Positions 17,401 to 24,532 of a stretch of DNA of 48,542 nt are shown here, piece by piece; position 1 is the first letter of the stretch, and each line of letters starts with the position of its first letter. The notes beneath the pieces are model-generated. The model was not told where the DNA came from, ran no database searches, and was given only the letters and a program-made list of their open reading frames with translations. The position numbers and the translations under genes were made by a program. This stretch comes from a bacterium UBA3756 (GTDB lineage Bacteria > Bacteroidota > Bacteroidia > Bacteroidales > Bacteroidaceae), in the NCBI GenBank assembly GCA_002371695.1, contig DFGG01000128.1:1-48542 (forward strand). The letters are read 5' to 3'.

Positions 17401-20400
17401 TTGCGGTAATAATTATAGTTATTGATGCCATTCTCTCCTGCATTGCTTATTACTTGACCTCCATAGACAGGTTTCATGGTTGTGGCTGATCCGCCAGTGA
17501 TATTACCATAGAACATACAGTTCATCACCATCGTCTTGAGGTAATGGTCGGGATCAGAGGAATTAGCGGTTGTAGCCACAGCATTATTTCCTACGATGCC
17601 ACCCATCATTGTACCGCCGCTGACGTTGGCATAGCTGAAGCAGTTGATAACGCGAGATGTTCCGCTAAGCAAACCCACTATGCCGCCCACATTGGTAGAG
17701 CCGCTAACGTAGCTGCCCGAAAAACCGGTAATGTTGCCCTCATTATCACGCTCGGTGGAGGTGGGCAGAATGCCGCAGTTGTAGATACGGGTAGCGCCAG
17801 TAGCCTCACAGCAGATAGCACTGGCATTGCCATCAGCATTGCCAGCGTTGATGGAAACAGTTTTAACGATGACGTTCTTGATGGTGGCTCCATCGGCGTA
17901 TGCCACGAGCGGACGGCTAAGGCCGTCGATGGTGTATAACTGGCCGTCAATAGTTCCTGTGAAAGGCTTGGCCTTAGTACCGACAACCTTTGTAACATCA
18001 AAGTCCTCGCTTAAAATATAGTAGCCATTCATGTCGGTAATCTCATCCGAACTGCTAATCGTTATCGGCTCTCCTGAAGGTGTAGGCGAAGAAGTCGAGG
18101 GAAGGACAAACAAGGTGGTCTGTGTTCCAGATTCGTCACCGTAAGGGGCTGGTTCCTGCTGATCGTCGAGGGCGGTGAATAACGTCGAAACGTTATGATG
18201 GTCGAAGCGGGGCATCAGTCGTATGTTTCCGTTGGCATCACTGACAGCCATGAAGGTAGAGTTGGTGACATGCGGTATTTGGTAGCCCGTGCCAGAGTCA
18301 TAATAGTTGGCGGTGACATCAAAAGCTTGTGCGTATGATTGCAGCGTCACAGTCTTTCCCCCCTCGTTGTAAGTCGATACCAGTCCACCACTGTCGTCAA
18401 GTTCTGCACCAGTCGCGTTGGTCGTAAAGAGCTTGCCTGAATAATCTGTCTTTGCGCTTTCTATCTGCAGGTTGTAGGGGTCGAAGCCGTTCTGGCCGTT
18501 CGTCTTGTCGTACACGGCATCTTCTGCTGTATTGCTAAAATAGGTAGCCTCTGTTTCTTCCCGTGTCTTTTCACTTTTGCTTCCACTATATTGATAGCCC
18601 ATCTCGGTGTCAATATTGAAGTTGGGCTTGACATACCAGAGTAACTCATCCCCGATAGTAGATGGGTCAGTAAGATCGACATTCGTCTCAGCCTCGGGAG
18701 TTATTGTAGAACCGTCAGTAGTCTTGGCATAGTTCGTGCCTTGCCTGATGAGATACTTCGAGGCACTTGTACCTGCCTCAGTAGCAGCGCCTCTATAGCC
18801 GTCACGATAGGTAGCCATCACCTCGTAAGTGACGTAGATGTCGGCCAGCGTACCTGTGGAGAACACCTCGGGATAGTCGGCCAAAGATGTTCCAACACCC
18901 TTATGTTGGGCATTTTTCGAAGCAGTCGCATTACCTCGGATTGGCTTATATTTGTGATATCCGTCCTCCTTGATGAAGTTTGTCCAGAAATGATACTTCT
19001 TGACCATAGGGCTGTCATACTTCCTAAGTTCGGCAGCATAGGCCTGTTTATCGGAAGAACGGTTGGTAATGGGCTTGCGCATCACCTCCCATCCGTGCTG
19101 GTCAAGCAGAATTAGGGCTCCGTCGAGATCGTATTCCACCAGATCGAAGTCACCGTTAAAGGTGCCCTCTGACTCCGTACCCACATTGATGGTCTTGAAC
19201 CAGTGAGGGCCATAGCCGAATACTTTCGAGGAACTTGTCCATGTCGAGCCGTTAGCCCATACGTTGTAGGTATGCCAGCCTATCGCCTCCGATCCTGTCG
19301 TGAGCGCAGCCGTTATCTGGGCTTCTGTTGGAGTACTGCCGACAGTGAATGTCTCGTCTTTAGCTTTGATAAGGTTAGCTGCCGTAGGATTAGTCTTCCA
19401 GTAGTTCTCAAACGAGGTGACAGTATGCCGCACATCGTTAGCGGCATTGCCATCAAGGTCGTCCACTACGTCGGTAGTCACCAATCTGAAATGGCCGTTT
19501 GTACCTTTAAGAATCATGTAGTCGGTTGGCTTATGACGCTCAGCATGGGCATCGTCTGAAGCATCATAGACTTCAGGATTGTCGCTGATGACACCAGTAA
19601 CCACTTCTGTGTATCCCTGTGGCTTGTATGTGCGCAAATAAGAGTGGTGTGTTTCTTCTTTACCATCGGTTTTTGTCTGAAGCGAAGAAATCCTCAGTCG
19701 GTAGGGGTCGCCGCCCTCCAAGTACCACGCCCAGCGGGTACGGGTGCTGCCCACCGCTCCTGCCGTTGCGTCTAACTTGTCCTGCCCATAGACGAAGAGG
19801 CCGCCCTCGCCGTTAATGTAGGGATAGATACCCGGAGCTGCCGTAGCCTCAAAACCGTCGCCCTTCTCCTGTTGGAACGAGGTGCCGCCAGCAAACTTCA
19901 GCAGGTATTTCTTTCCGTCGGTAGTACGGTTTTCCGAGCCGTCAAGGTCGTATTCGTCGCTGGGGTCGTAGGTCACGTATATGTCAGCAGGGGCATTGAG
20001 GAAATCATCTATCTCGGTTTGGTTCTGTCTCAGGCTATAAATACCGTTTGTGACTCTGAAGTTCTCAAACTTATAGTAATGATAGGTCTGCACCAGTGGA
20101 CTCTTCCACTGTTCCGGCACATCCAAGCCGTCGAATGGGCCGCTCACCTCAACGACGATGCGCCCACTCATGTCGATAATATGGAAGGTGACATTCCGCT
20201 GCTCAGCCTTGAGCAGCACTTGGATGGCGGCGTTGCCATGACCGTATGTGTCGCTGGGCAGCAGACCGACGTCGCTGACACGACCCACGTTATAGTAGGT
20301 ATTTGAGCTGATATCTTCGCCGGTAGCGGCCATCAGCTCCACTTGATCCTTAAAACCTTCCGGAACAGTTGTCGCACTGCCGCCAAAGATGATGAAGTAT

Positions 20401-21881
20401 GACGGTGATGTCCCTAATGTGAGCGAGGCCGACGGAGCTGTGCTCCATTTGAAATAATGCGTGCTGCTCTCCACGTTCTGTATCTGCACACGGTATGGAT
20501 CGCCACCCTTCACTAACCACCGATAATTGTTAGCATCGTCACCGTCGGTACTAGAGTGCATCAAGCTCGTATTTTGGTCATAGACATATTCGCCGTTCAC
20601 TTGTATCTTAAAGGGGTTGGAGGCATTCAAGTGGAGCGGCTTATCATTGAGATCGTTAGTGGTATACGATACAAAAATGTCTCCACCCTCAGCCGGTGTG
20701 CTCGTGATTTCGCCAGATAGATTGCCACGTGAGCCTTCAGTGAAAGTACTGTAGAATGTAATCTCCTCATCCTCAAGATAGGTGCTGCGGATGGCTTCGG
20801 GGATGCTGGTATAATTGTCGCTAAGCGCTAAACCCGCAGGCTGATTCACGGTGTATTTAATGGCGATGTAACCCTGTGTATCTACTATGTTGTAGGTGTA
20901 GGCAGGAAGTTTCAGGGTCGAGACTTTTGACGCAACATCGACGGTATTTAATTTAATCATAGCAATAGCCTTGATGGATGTCGCGCCATCAGGGAGGGGA
21001 AATGTTACAGTGTTATTATCAACTGCCGTCGTAGTAGTGCCAGTAGGGTCGGTGTCAATGGGGGCTGTTCCATCGGTAGTGTAACGGATGGTGGTGCCCT
21101 CCTCAGCGGTTATCGTTACTTGGTTGTCATCAATGGTGATCGTGGGGCGGGCAACTATTTCTTCGAGAGCCCATTTGTGATTATCTTCCGTATCGTATAG
21201 GCCAATAATTCCTGCTACGTTTTTCCCATATGTGCCATTTGGACCGTCGTTTTTGCCAGCACTACCTATAAGTTCATTAAAATTCTTGAAGTTGACGACT
21301 AAATACTTATAAGTTTCACCATTTCTACCATCTGTTGAATGAGGTACAATGTCAATATGACCACTATGTTCTTTTATTTCAAAAAGTGCTAAATCTCCAA
21401 GGGTTGTGGCATCGGCAACACTTTCCAGATGTACACGCATACGATTGACACCGACACCGCCAATTTGACCGTTGGACACCATGTATCTGCCAGTTCTTTT
21501 TTGTATGATGTAATAGCAATCCGGCTTGGTTGAATGCTTTTTGACAATCCACACCGCCTTACTAATGTCATCGTAATCATTTGTTTTACATTGATAGGTT
21601 GTAAGGAATGGCATCCCGTTGTCATCATTATTATCAGTGTCATTTTCATAACTATTGGTAGCCTTATAAAGATACCAATTTCTCGTGGGACACAGATAAT
21701 AATCACCATCTGTATTTTTATTAGGACTTTCACTTCGTATATAATACGTTCCCGAATAGTCGGTCTGCCCCCACGCCCCCGTGGCTCCCACGGTCATCAT
21801 CAGGAGGAGGAGCAGGCTGCGCAAGTGGCGGTATGTCTGTACGTTCTGTTTCATCTCGTGTTTCATATTTATTCGTGTCAT
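14418..21881 (-). CDS. Giant secreted multidomain repeat protein, 2487 aa
   Basis: Signal peptide (LLLLLMMTVGATGAWGQ), then an N-terminal TDYSGTYYI domain with ricin-like YYIIQKRTGRYMVSN spacing. A chitobiase/Fn3-associated domain follows near residues 245-315 (VTITAEEGTTIRYTTDGTAP). A large module is repeated: DIFVSY/DIYVTY near residues 402, 632 and 1012, each followed by a GGDPYRVQI, GGDPYRLRI or FDPYNLQI element. A GLUG-like region lies near 1270-1440 (NGYYILSEDFDVTK, VGGIVGLLSG), and YGGG repeats from about 2100 to the end (FYGGGINAAK, NFFGGGNLANVTGN, NVFGGGNVAEVGG). It ends in a low-complexity Asn/Gly tail without a T9SS domain. Probably extracellular or surface-bound, possibly glycan-binding; no enzyme motif was recognised. 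Starts at 21881, 21866 or 21854 are all possible. Confidence 0.88.
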   Translation of the reverse strand: MTRINMKHEMKQNVQTYRHLRSLLLLLMMTVGATGAWGQTDYSGTYYIRSESPNKNTDGDYYLCPTRNWYLYKATNSYENDTDNNDDNGMPFLTTYQCKTNDYDDISKAVWIVKKHSTKPDCYYIIQKRTGRYMVSNGQIGGVGVNRMRVHLESVADATTLGDLALFEIKEHSGHIDIVPHSTDGRNGETYKYLVVNFKNFNELIGSAGKNDGPNGTYGKNVAGIIGLYDTEDNHKWALEEIVARPTITIDDNQVTITAEEGTTIRYTTDGTAPIDTDPTGTTTTAVDNNTVTFPLPDGATSIKAIAMIKLNTVDVASKVSTLKLPAYTYNIVDTQGYIAIKYTVNQPAGLALSDNYTSIPEAIRSTYLEDEEITFYSTFTEGSRGNLSGEITSTPAEGGDIFVSYTTNDLNDKPLHLNASNPFKIQVNGEYVYDQNTSLMHSSTDGDDANNYRWLVKGGDPYRVQIQNVESSTHYFKWSTAPSASLTLGTSPSYFIIFGGSATTVPEGFKDQVELMAATGEDISSNTYYNVGRVSDVGLLPSDTYGHGNAAIQVLLKAEQRNVTFHIIDMSGRIVVEVSGPFDGLDVPEQWKSPLVQTYHYYKFENFRVTNGIYSLRQNQTEIDDFLNAPADIYVTYDPSDEYDLDGSENRTTDGKKYLLKFAGGTSFQQEKGDGFEATAAPGIYPYINGEGGLFVYGQDKLDATAGAVGSTRTRWAWYLEGGDPYRLRISSLQTKTDGKEETHHSYLRTYKPQGYTEVVTGVISDNPEVYDASDDAHAERHKPTDYMILKGTNGHFRLVTTDVVDDLDGNAANDVRHTVTSFENYWKTNPTAANLIKAKDETFTVGSTPTEAQITAALTTGSEAIGWHTYNVWANGSTWTSSSKVFGYGPHWFKTINVGTESEGTFNGDFDLVEYDLDGALILLDQHGWEVMRKPITNRSSDKQAYAAELRKYDSPMVKKYHFWTNFIKEDGYHKYKPIRGNATASKNAQHKGVGTSLADYPEVFSTGTLADIYVTYEVMATYRDGYRGAATEAGTSASKYLIRQGTNYAKTTDGSTITPEAETNVDLTDPSTIGDELLWYVKPNFNIDTEMGYQYSGSKSEKTREETEATYFSNTAEDAVYDKTNGQNGFDPYNLQIESAKTDYSGKLFTTNATGAELDDSGGLVSTYNEGGKTVTLQSYAQAFDVTANYYDSGTGYQIPHVTNSTFMAVSDANGNIRLMPRFDHHNVSTLFTALDDQQEPAPYGDESGTQTTLFVLPSTSSPTPSGEPITISSSDEITDMNGYYILSEDFDVTKVVGTKAKPFTGTIDGQLYTIDGLSRPLVAYADGATIKNVIVKTVSINAGNADGNASAICCEATGATRIYNCGILPTSTERDNEGNITGFSGSYVSGSTNVGGIVGLLSGTSRVINCFSYANVSGGTMMGGIVGNNAVATTANSSDPDHYLKTMVMNCMFYGNITGGSATTMKPVYGGQVISNAGENGINNYNYYRNGKDVTFDDNYANFDAYYCTLPADEEYLTRFEYYRSILNSNKKLCTWWINGTSGTAPTDDDVDAVGIAKWVLDPEIAPFPILKKWGKYPSVINQDPEYVWNPITQQKVSRATAEPYHGKQLGTISVTVNAGTKHEGTGATSTTLSSVIVMDMDTLNHDYCYAKIQLPYYNEVFGDPSVQLPDPSAEDYTSKWNNRYGGNYKDYVVTGWKIKSVTGGETGSFKGYAVTSVPDAISSVSAGTVTPDEVSTSAWEDGFNFADRKCTNKDLYSKSGRVFAQGGYYYVPEGVTAITIEAYWGKAVYLHNKGHYVDRVNVAAVAADNKDGSGDGTGPDFGSAFTPAGTLSTKFQTYDVKEDLQAAIKALTNNASYTVYDQAIVLVGNVQVKNRGGNLAEGGSRAFTIMSCDLDLDNEPDYCLQFQQRNTTNRPAINPVRWDFLPVPELGLAIRTNTFAYAIGLMVPKGHFEITETAFMHTTQFEYDAAIGKTEAPLILNGGHFEQIVVRYGPKDKTSYILMGGNFRMKRFTPGYHATPTVNSTYPAIRHCAVNAIGGEYPEFYLSGIYAPDQGTRDNDNPHCYTNGGYFGLVAGAGYEQVKGDVTFKIDHSIIDEFYGGGINAAKPVTGIIDVTINNSLVGIYCGGPKVGVMSTVDGKLKTVTTNATGTTFGVFYGGGNGGTSYYRERKRDNTGTFPSSASAWDGYTAFNPLNQESAPNAAYQNGQNAKWGYHAEYEFEVFNSSNGLKSGEDVIRVYYRWAQFGTTTTGDVTSTLTDCTVTGNFFGGGNLANVTGNITSILKGNTHIYGSAFAGGFSASIPSFPVHDKNTVSIPTHDPAGNVDEQGSLDYYQDGGKDRMYTWCYKNASGKVLPEGVVIPSGYSAGTKQKSVFRYPDTDDGKWYVLTTESLEGLGSVSGDTNLTLDDNCVVDGSVFGGGDASTVEGNTTVNLQGNTQVFGNVFGGGNVAEVGGSATVNIRPETPTNNNNSGGDTGEGSGGN

Positions 21882-21900
21882 TCGTTTAATTCGTGGTTTT

Positions 21901-22473
21901 CTAAAGTTGGTTCAAAATGACGTTCTTGTCGATTCCCATCAGTTCGAAGGCAAAAAGACGTTTGCCGAGGTCCTTGAACGAAGCTCCAAAGTGGTAGATG
22001 GCATCGTCAAGGATGAGAAAGCGGTCATGGAAGCGGTTGTTATGGATGGTGAATAGTGTGGCATCAGTAGGGATGTCGAATGTCTGTAAATGAAGGCGGA
22101 AACGGGCAGCCAGTCTTTCAGTCGTTGAATTGTCGAGTACGGCATCATTGAATGTGACATACTTGCCCGTGGCGTTGTGAATAAAGCGATAGTAGTCCTG
22201 CGAATCGCCATCGAGGTTAACTTTCTCAACCCGCCAAATGGAGTTGTTGTCCTTGTTCGTCTGAAAGGTAGTAATGAACGGCTTGTCGTTATCGTCCTGG
22301 TAATAGCCCAAGGCCGGCACTAGGTAGTAGCCGTTGGCATTGTTCTGCTTGTTCTGTAGATACCAGGTACCCGAATAGTCCGTTGTCTGTCCCCACGTCT
22401 CACCGACTCCTAAGCACATCAGGAGCAAGAGGGAAAGGATATATCTTATAGTTCTTTTCATATCGTGTATCAT
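21901..22473 (-). CDS. Chimeric ORF: secreted adhesin N-terminus fused to a RhuM/PLD-like tail
   Basis: 190 residues. Residues 1-140 copy the design of the 2487-aa protein's N-terminus: a signal peptide (LSLLLLMCLGVGETWGQ), TDYSGTWYLQ, PFITTFQTNKDNNSIWRVEK and YYRFIHNATGKYV. From NNRFHDRFLILDDAIYHFGA onward the protein is instead the C-terminal tail of a cytoplasmic RhuM-family protein, nearly the same as residues 167-212 of the gene at 23308-23946. The two DNA segments (21904-22044 and 23311-23454) are about 80% identical by eye. The result would export a fragment of a cytoplasmic domain, so this is probably a deletion or recombination product. An ATG at 22461 is an alternative start. Confidence 0.75.
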   Translation of the reverse strand: MIHDMKRTIRYILSLLLLMCLGVGETWGQTTDYSGTWYLQNKQNNANGYYLVPALGYYQDDNDKPFITTFQTNKDNNSIWRVEKVNLDGDSQDYYRFIHNATGKYVTFNDAVLDNSTTERLAARFRLHLQTFDIPTDATLFTIHNNRFHDRFLILDDAIYHFGASFKDLGKRLFAFELMGIDKNVILNQL

Positions 22474-22512
22474 CTATTTCGTTATTTTATGTTAATTCCT
22501 TGCTGAGTTATT

Positions 22513-22542
22513 TTGTTCATATAGAATAATTGCTTACCTTTG
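22513..22542 (+). promoter_or_regulatory. Promoter of a putative small RNA next to the Abi gene
   Basis: TTG at 22513-22515, a 19-nt spacer and TACCTTTG at 22535-22542 are a full Bacteroidetes promoter on the plus strand. No ORF follows; the transcript would run into the hairpin at 22554-22588. Confidence 0.8.
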
Positions 22543-22545
22543 CAG

Positions 22546-22600
22546 TGTTGAATCCCACCGTGTCCCTGACGAAAGTCAAACCGGTGGGTTTAGTTTTTCT
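22546..22600 (+). ncRNA. Putative small structured RNA convergent with the Abi_2 gene
   Basis: From the predicted start near 22547, the transcript would form an outer 7-bp stem (CCCACCG 22554-22560 with CGGTGGG 22582-22588) enclosing an inner 4-bp stem closed by a GAAA tetraloop (TGAC-GAAA-GTCA, 22567-22578). A T-rich run (TTTAGTTTTTC) follows and should terminate it. Length is about 50 nt. Its 3' end meets the stop codon of the Abi_2 gene on the other strand. Structured RNAs (abiF RNA) have been described beside Abi_2 genes; whether this one belongs to that class cannot be tested here. It could instead be only a terminator with a promoter in front. Confidence 0.6.
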
Positions 22601-23294
22601 ATTCCCTTAGTTCATTAATATGTTTGCAGACTTGTTGCACATGGTCAAGACCATAGAGTAATGACCTGCTGTCAATCCCCATCCATGCAAAGAGCCGCTG
22701 CATCTTAAGATAGATGCCGAGAACGTGTGATGTGTCAATCACAGGATCTTGCAGGTAGAAGCATACAGGCTCATGATGGGCAATGCGGTTACGCATGGTA
22801 TTCACTTTATCCAACTCATTAAAGAAATAAGAATGATTATATTTTACCTCTGGGGTTGAGCGATCCTTATAAGGGAAAATTCTCAGAAGCACCTGCCCAG
22901 TCTGCCTGAACTGTATCGGCGAAAACATATATTTCCAAATGCCGAATTCCATTTCTGCGAGCAACTTTGTATGAGTATAGGCTGACTCTCTGTTCAACTT
23001 GTCATAGGCAAATTGAATAATATCATGAGTCTTGCCAAGAATAGGAATGGAGAATATTCCACCTGGCAAAATGGAGTCTTTGAGCCATTCACTACCGAGA
23101 CGAACAGTAAGTTCTTTATTGATAGCATTACGCAATGATATCTCAAAGCAACTAATGATGGTGAACAGTTCTTGTGAAAGTTGCAGATTATAGCGGTAAA
23201 GCGTCATTGCCTTACGGGTGTCACCTCCACAAGCCTGCACATAGCGCGACATGCGTTCCTCTGATATGATGCGTTCAAACTCCTTATATTTCAT
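22599..23294 (-). CDS. Abi_2 (AbiD/AbiF-like) abortive infection protein with HEPN motif
   Basis: 231 residues. The N-terminal region (MTLYRYNLQLSQELFTIISC, FEISLRNAINKEL) and the central TKLLAEMEFGIWKYMFSP are typical of the Abi_2 family. The motif RNRIAHHEP at residues 168-176 supplies the R-x4-H signature of HEPN ribonucleases (Arg168, His173). Relatives act as RNases in abortive infection or toxin-antitoxin modules. It lies 13 nt downstream of a RhuM-family gene on the same strand, so the two are probably co-transcribed, and it is convergent with a small hairpin RNA unit at 22546-22600. Whether the protein is active is unknown. Confidence 0.88.
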   Translation of the reverse strand: MKYKEFERIISEERMSRYVQACGGDTRKAMTLYRYNLQLSQELFTIISCFEISLRNAINKELTVRLGSEWLKDSILPGGIFSIPILGKTHDIIQFAYDKLNRESAYTHTKLLAEMEFGIWKYMFSPIQFRQTGQVLLRIFPYKDRSTPEVKYNHSYFFNELDKVNTMRNRIAHHEPVCFYLQDPVIDTSHVLGIYLKMQRLFAWMGIDSRSLLYGLDHVQQVCKHINELRE

Positions 23295-23307
23295 CGTCGT
23301 TATTTCG

Positions 23308-23946
23308 TTACAATTGGTTCAATATCATGCTCTTGTCGATGCCCATCAGTTCAAAAGCGAACAGGCGTTTGCCCAGGTCTTTGAAGGAGGCACCGAAATG
23401 GTAGAGGCTGTCGTCGAGGATGAGGAAGCGGTCGTGGAAACGATTGTTGTACTCCCGTACTTCTATCCTGCGATGGTATTGCTGCTGGTTCAGTTGTTGC
23501 AAGTGCAGATTGATGATATATCCTCGAAGTAAATACTCCTTTATTATCTTATTTGCCCACTGACGGAACTTTGTGCCCCGCTGAGACTTCACACGATAAC
23601 CAACAGAAATAATTACGTCTAAGTTGTAGAACTTCGTGCGGTATTTTTTCCCATCGGATGCAGTTAGTAAGGATTCCTTACGTACTGACGATTCCTCCAA
23701 CTCATCTTCTTTGAAAATGTTGCCAATATGCAAAGTTATATTATTCCTTGTTGTCTGGAACAACTCTGCCATCTGCTGTTGCGTCAGCCAGACGGTGTCG
23801 TCCTCCAGACGGACCTCGAGGCGCACGGTCTCGTCGGGCTGGTAGAGGATGATCTCTCCCTGCTGCGGGGCGCCGTGCTGCGTGGTCTGTATGTCGTGCG
23901 TCATATCTTTCGTCATAACTGAAATAGGTTTCATTCGTGCGTCCAT
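23308..23946 (-). CDS. RhuM-family protein, shortened
   Basis: 212 residues. The RhuM N-terminal domain is intact (GEIILYQPDETVRLEVRLED, TVWLTQQQMAELFQTTRNNI, YNLDVIISVGYRVKSQRGTK, FRQWANKIIKEYLLRGYIIN). The linker (LHLQQLNQQQYHRRIEV) then passes directly into the short PLD-like tail NNRFHDRFLILDDSLYHFGA. Compared with the 302-aa copy at 12902-13810, about 90 residues of the central part are missing, so this may be an internally deleted version. The Abi_2 gene follows after 13 nt. The start may be internal (MTKDM or MTHDI). Confidence 0.8.
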   Translation of the reverse strand: MDARMKPISVMTKDMTHDIQTTQHGAPQQGEIILYQPDETVRLEVRLEDDTVWLTQQQMAELFQTTRNNITLHIGNIFKEDELEESSVRKESLLTASDGKKYRTKFYNLDVIISVGYRVKSQRGTKFRQWANKIIKEYLLRGYIINLHLQQLNQQQYHRRIEVREYNNRFHDRFLILDDSLYHFGASFKDLGKRLFAFELMGIDKSMILNQL

Positions 23947-24120
23947 TACTAAAATAAGAAAAACCGTGCCGACCGCGCCGATTTCGGCATATCATCTTGA
24001 TAACCAAGACGATAATGACGGCTATGTTTCCCCAAAACCATGCCGTAACCCTGCCGCCATCCTGCCCCCTTCTGCGGGTGAGCGGCATGAAGGACAGCTA
24101 TGCCCGGAGAGAGTGCGCTA

Positions 24121-24186
24121 TTTTGCGTAGGCGCGTAAGGTGTTTTGCGTAGGCGCGTAAAGTGTTTTGCGTAGGCGCGTAAGGTT
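24121..24186. repeat. 22-nt tandem array, three copies
   Basis: Three consecutive 22-nt units sharing the core TTTTGCGTAGGCGCGTAA. Copies differ only at one or two positions near the end of the unit. Confidence 0.9.
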
Positions 24187-24270
24187 GTTTGCTGCCTACT
24201 TTCTCCCAGTTTAAAGGCTTCTCGGCAACGGCAGGAAGGCATTAGAGTCCTAAAGAGAAGCCACTTGCCA

Positions 24271-24375
24271 ACAACAGGAGCTTCTACAGAAACAACAGGA
24301 GCTTCTATAGAAACAACAGGAGCTTCTATAGAAACGACAGGAGCCTCTACAGAAACAACAGAAAGCCCTACGCAA
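24271..24375. repeat. 21-nt tandem array, four to five copies
   Basis: Units begin ACAACAGGAGCTTCTA and repeat every 21 nt with few differences; the fifth copy is diverged. On the minus strand it is open and encodes VVSIEAP heptads. Confidence 0.9.
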
Positions 24376-24403
24376 CCAGACGGCACCTTGACGGCACCTT
24401 GAC

Positions 24404-24428
24404 GGCACGGTTTTTGCAAAACCATGCC
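24404..24428. repeat. 25-nt interrupted palindrome
   Basis: GGCACGGTTTT and AAAACCATGCC are complementary except at one position and are separated by TGC. No T-run follows on either strand, so a terminator role is not supported. Confidence 0.6.
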
Positions 24429-24532
24429 CCCACTAACTATCTGGCTGGCAGCACGATAGGTACAATGACGGCACAGTCGGCGCGGTTTTTCTGTTTTTAT
24501 GCTATAGAGACGTGTCATATCCTGTTTCATGC

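Larger units (their letters stand above)
23947..24532. other. 586-nt repeat-rich intergenic region
   Basis: It lies between the 3830-aa gene and the RhuM-family gene and holds a 22-nt x3 tandem array, a 21-nt x4-5 tandem array, two CGGCACCTTGA copies and a 25-nt palindrome. A 193-residue open frame spans it on the minus strand, but its sequence is only the translation of these repeats (VVSIEAP and LRAYAKH runs), so it is not reported as a gene. Confidence 0.7.

Noticed and set aside
12293..23946. Insertion sequence or integrative element
   Set aside because: No transposase, integrase, terminal inverted repeats or target-site duplication could be found despite the rearranged content.
24121..24375. 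Possible CRISPR array
   Set aside because: The 21- and 22-nt units are directly adjacent, with no unique spacers, and no cas genes are present.
24404..24428. Terminator for the fimbrial operon
   Set aside because: The palindrome is not followed by a T-run on the minus strand, and it lies over 100 nt after the stop.
23949..24530. 193-residue minus-strand frame in the repeat-rich gap
   Set aside because: Its sequence is mostly translated tandem repeats; no start signal or domain is visible.
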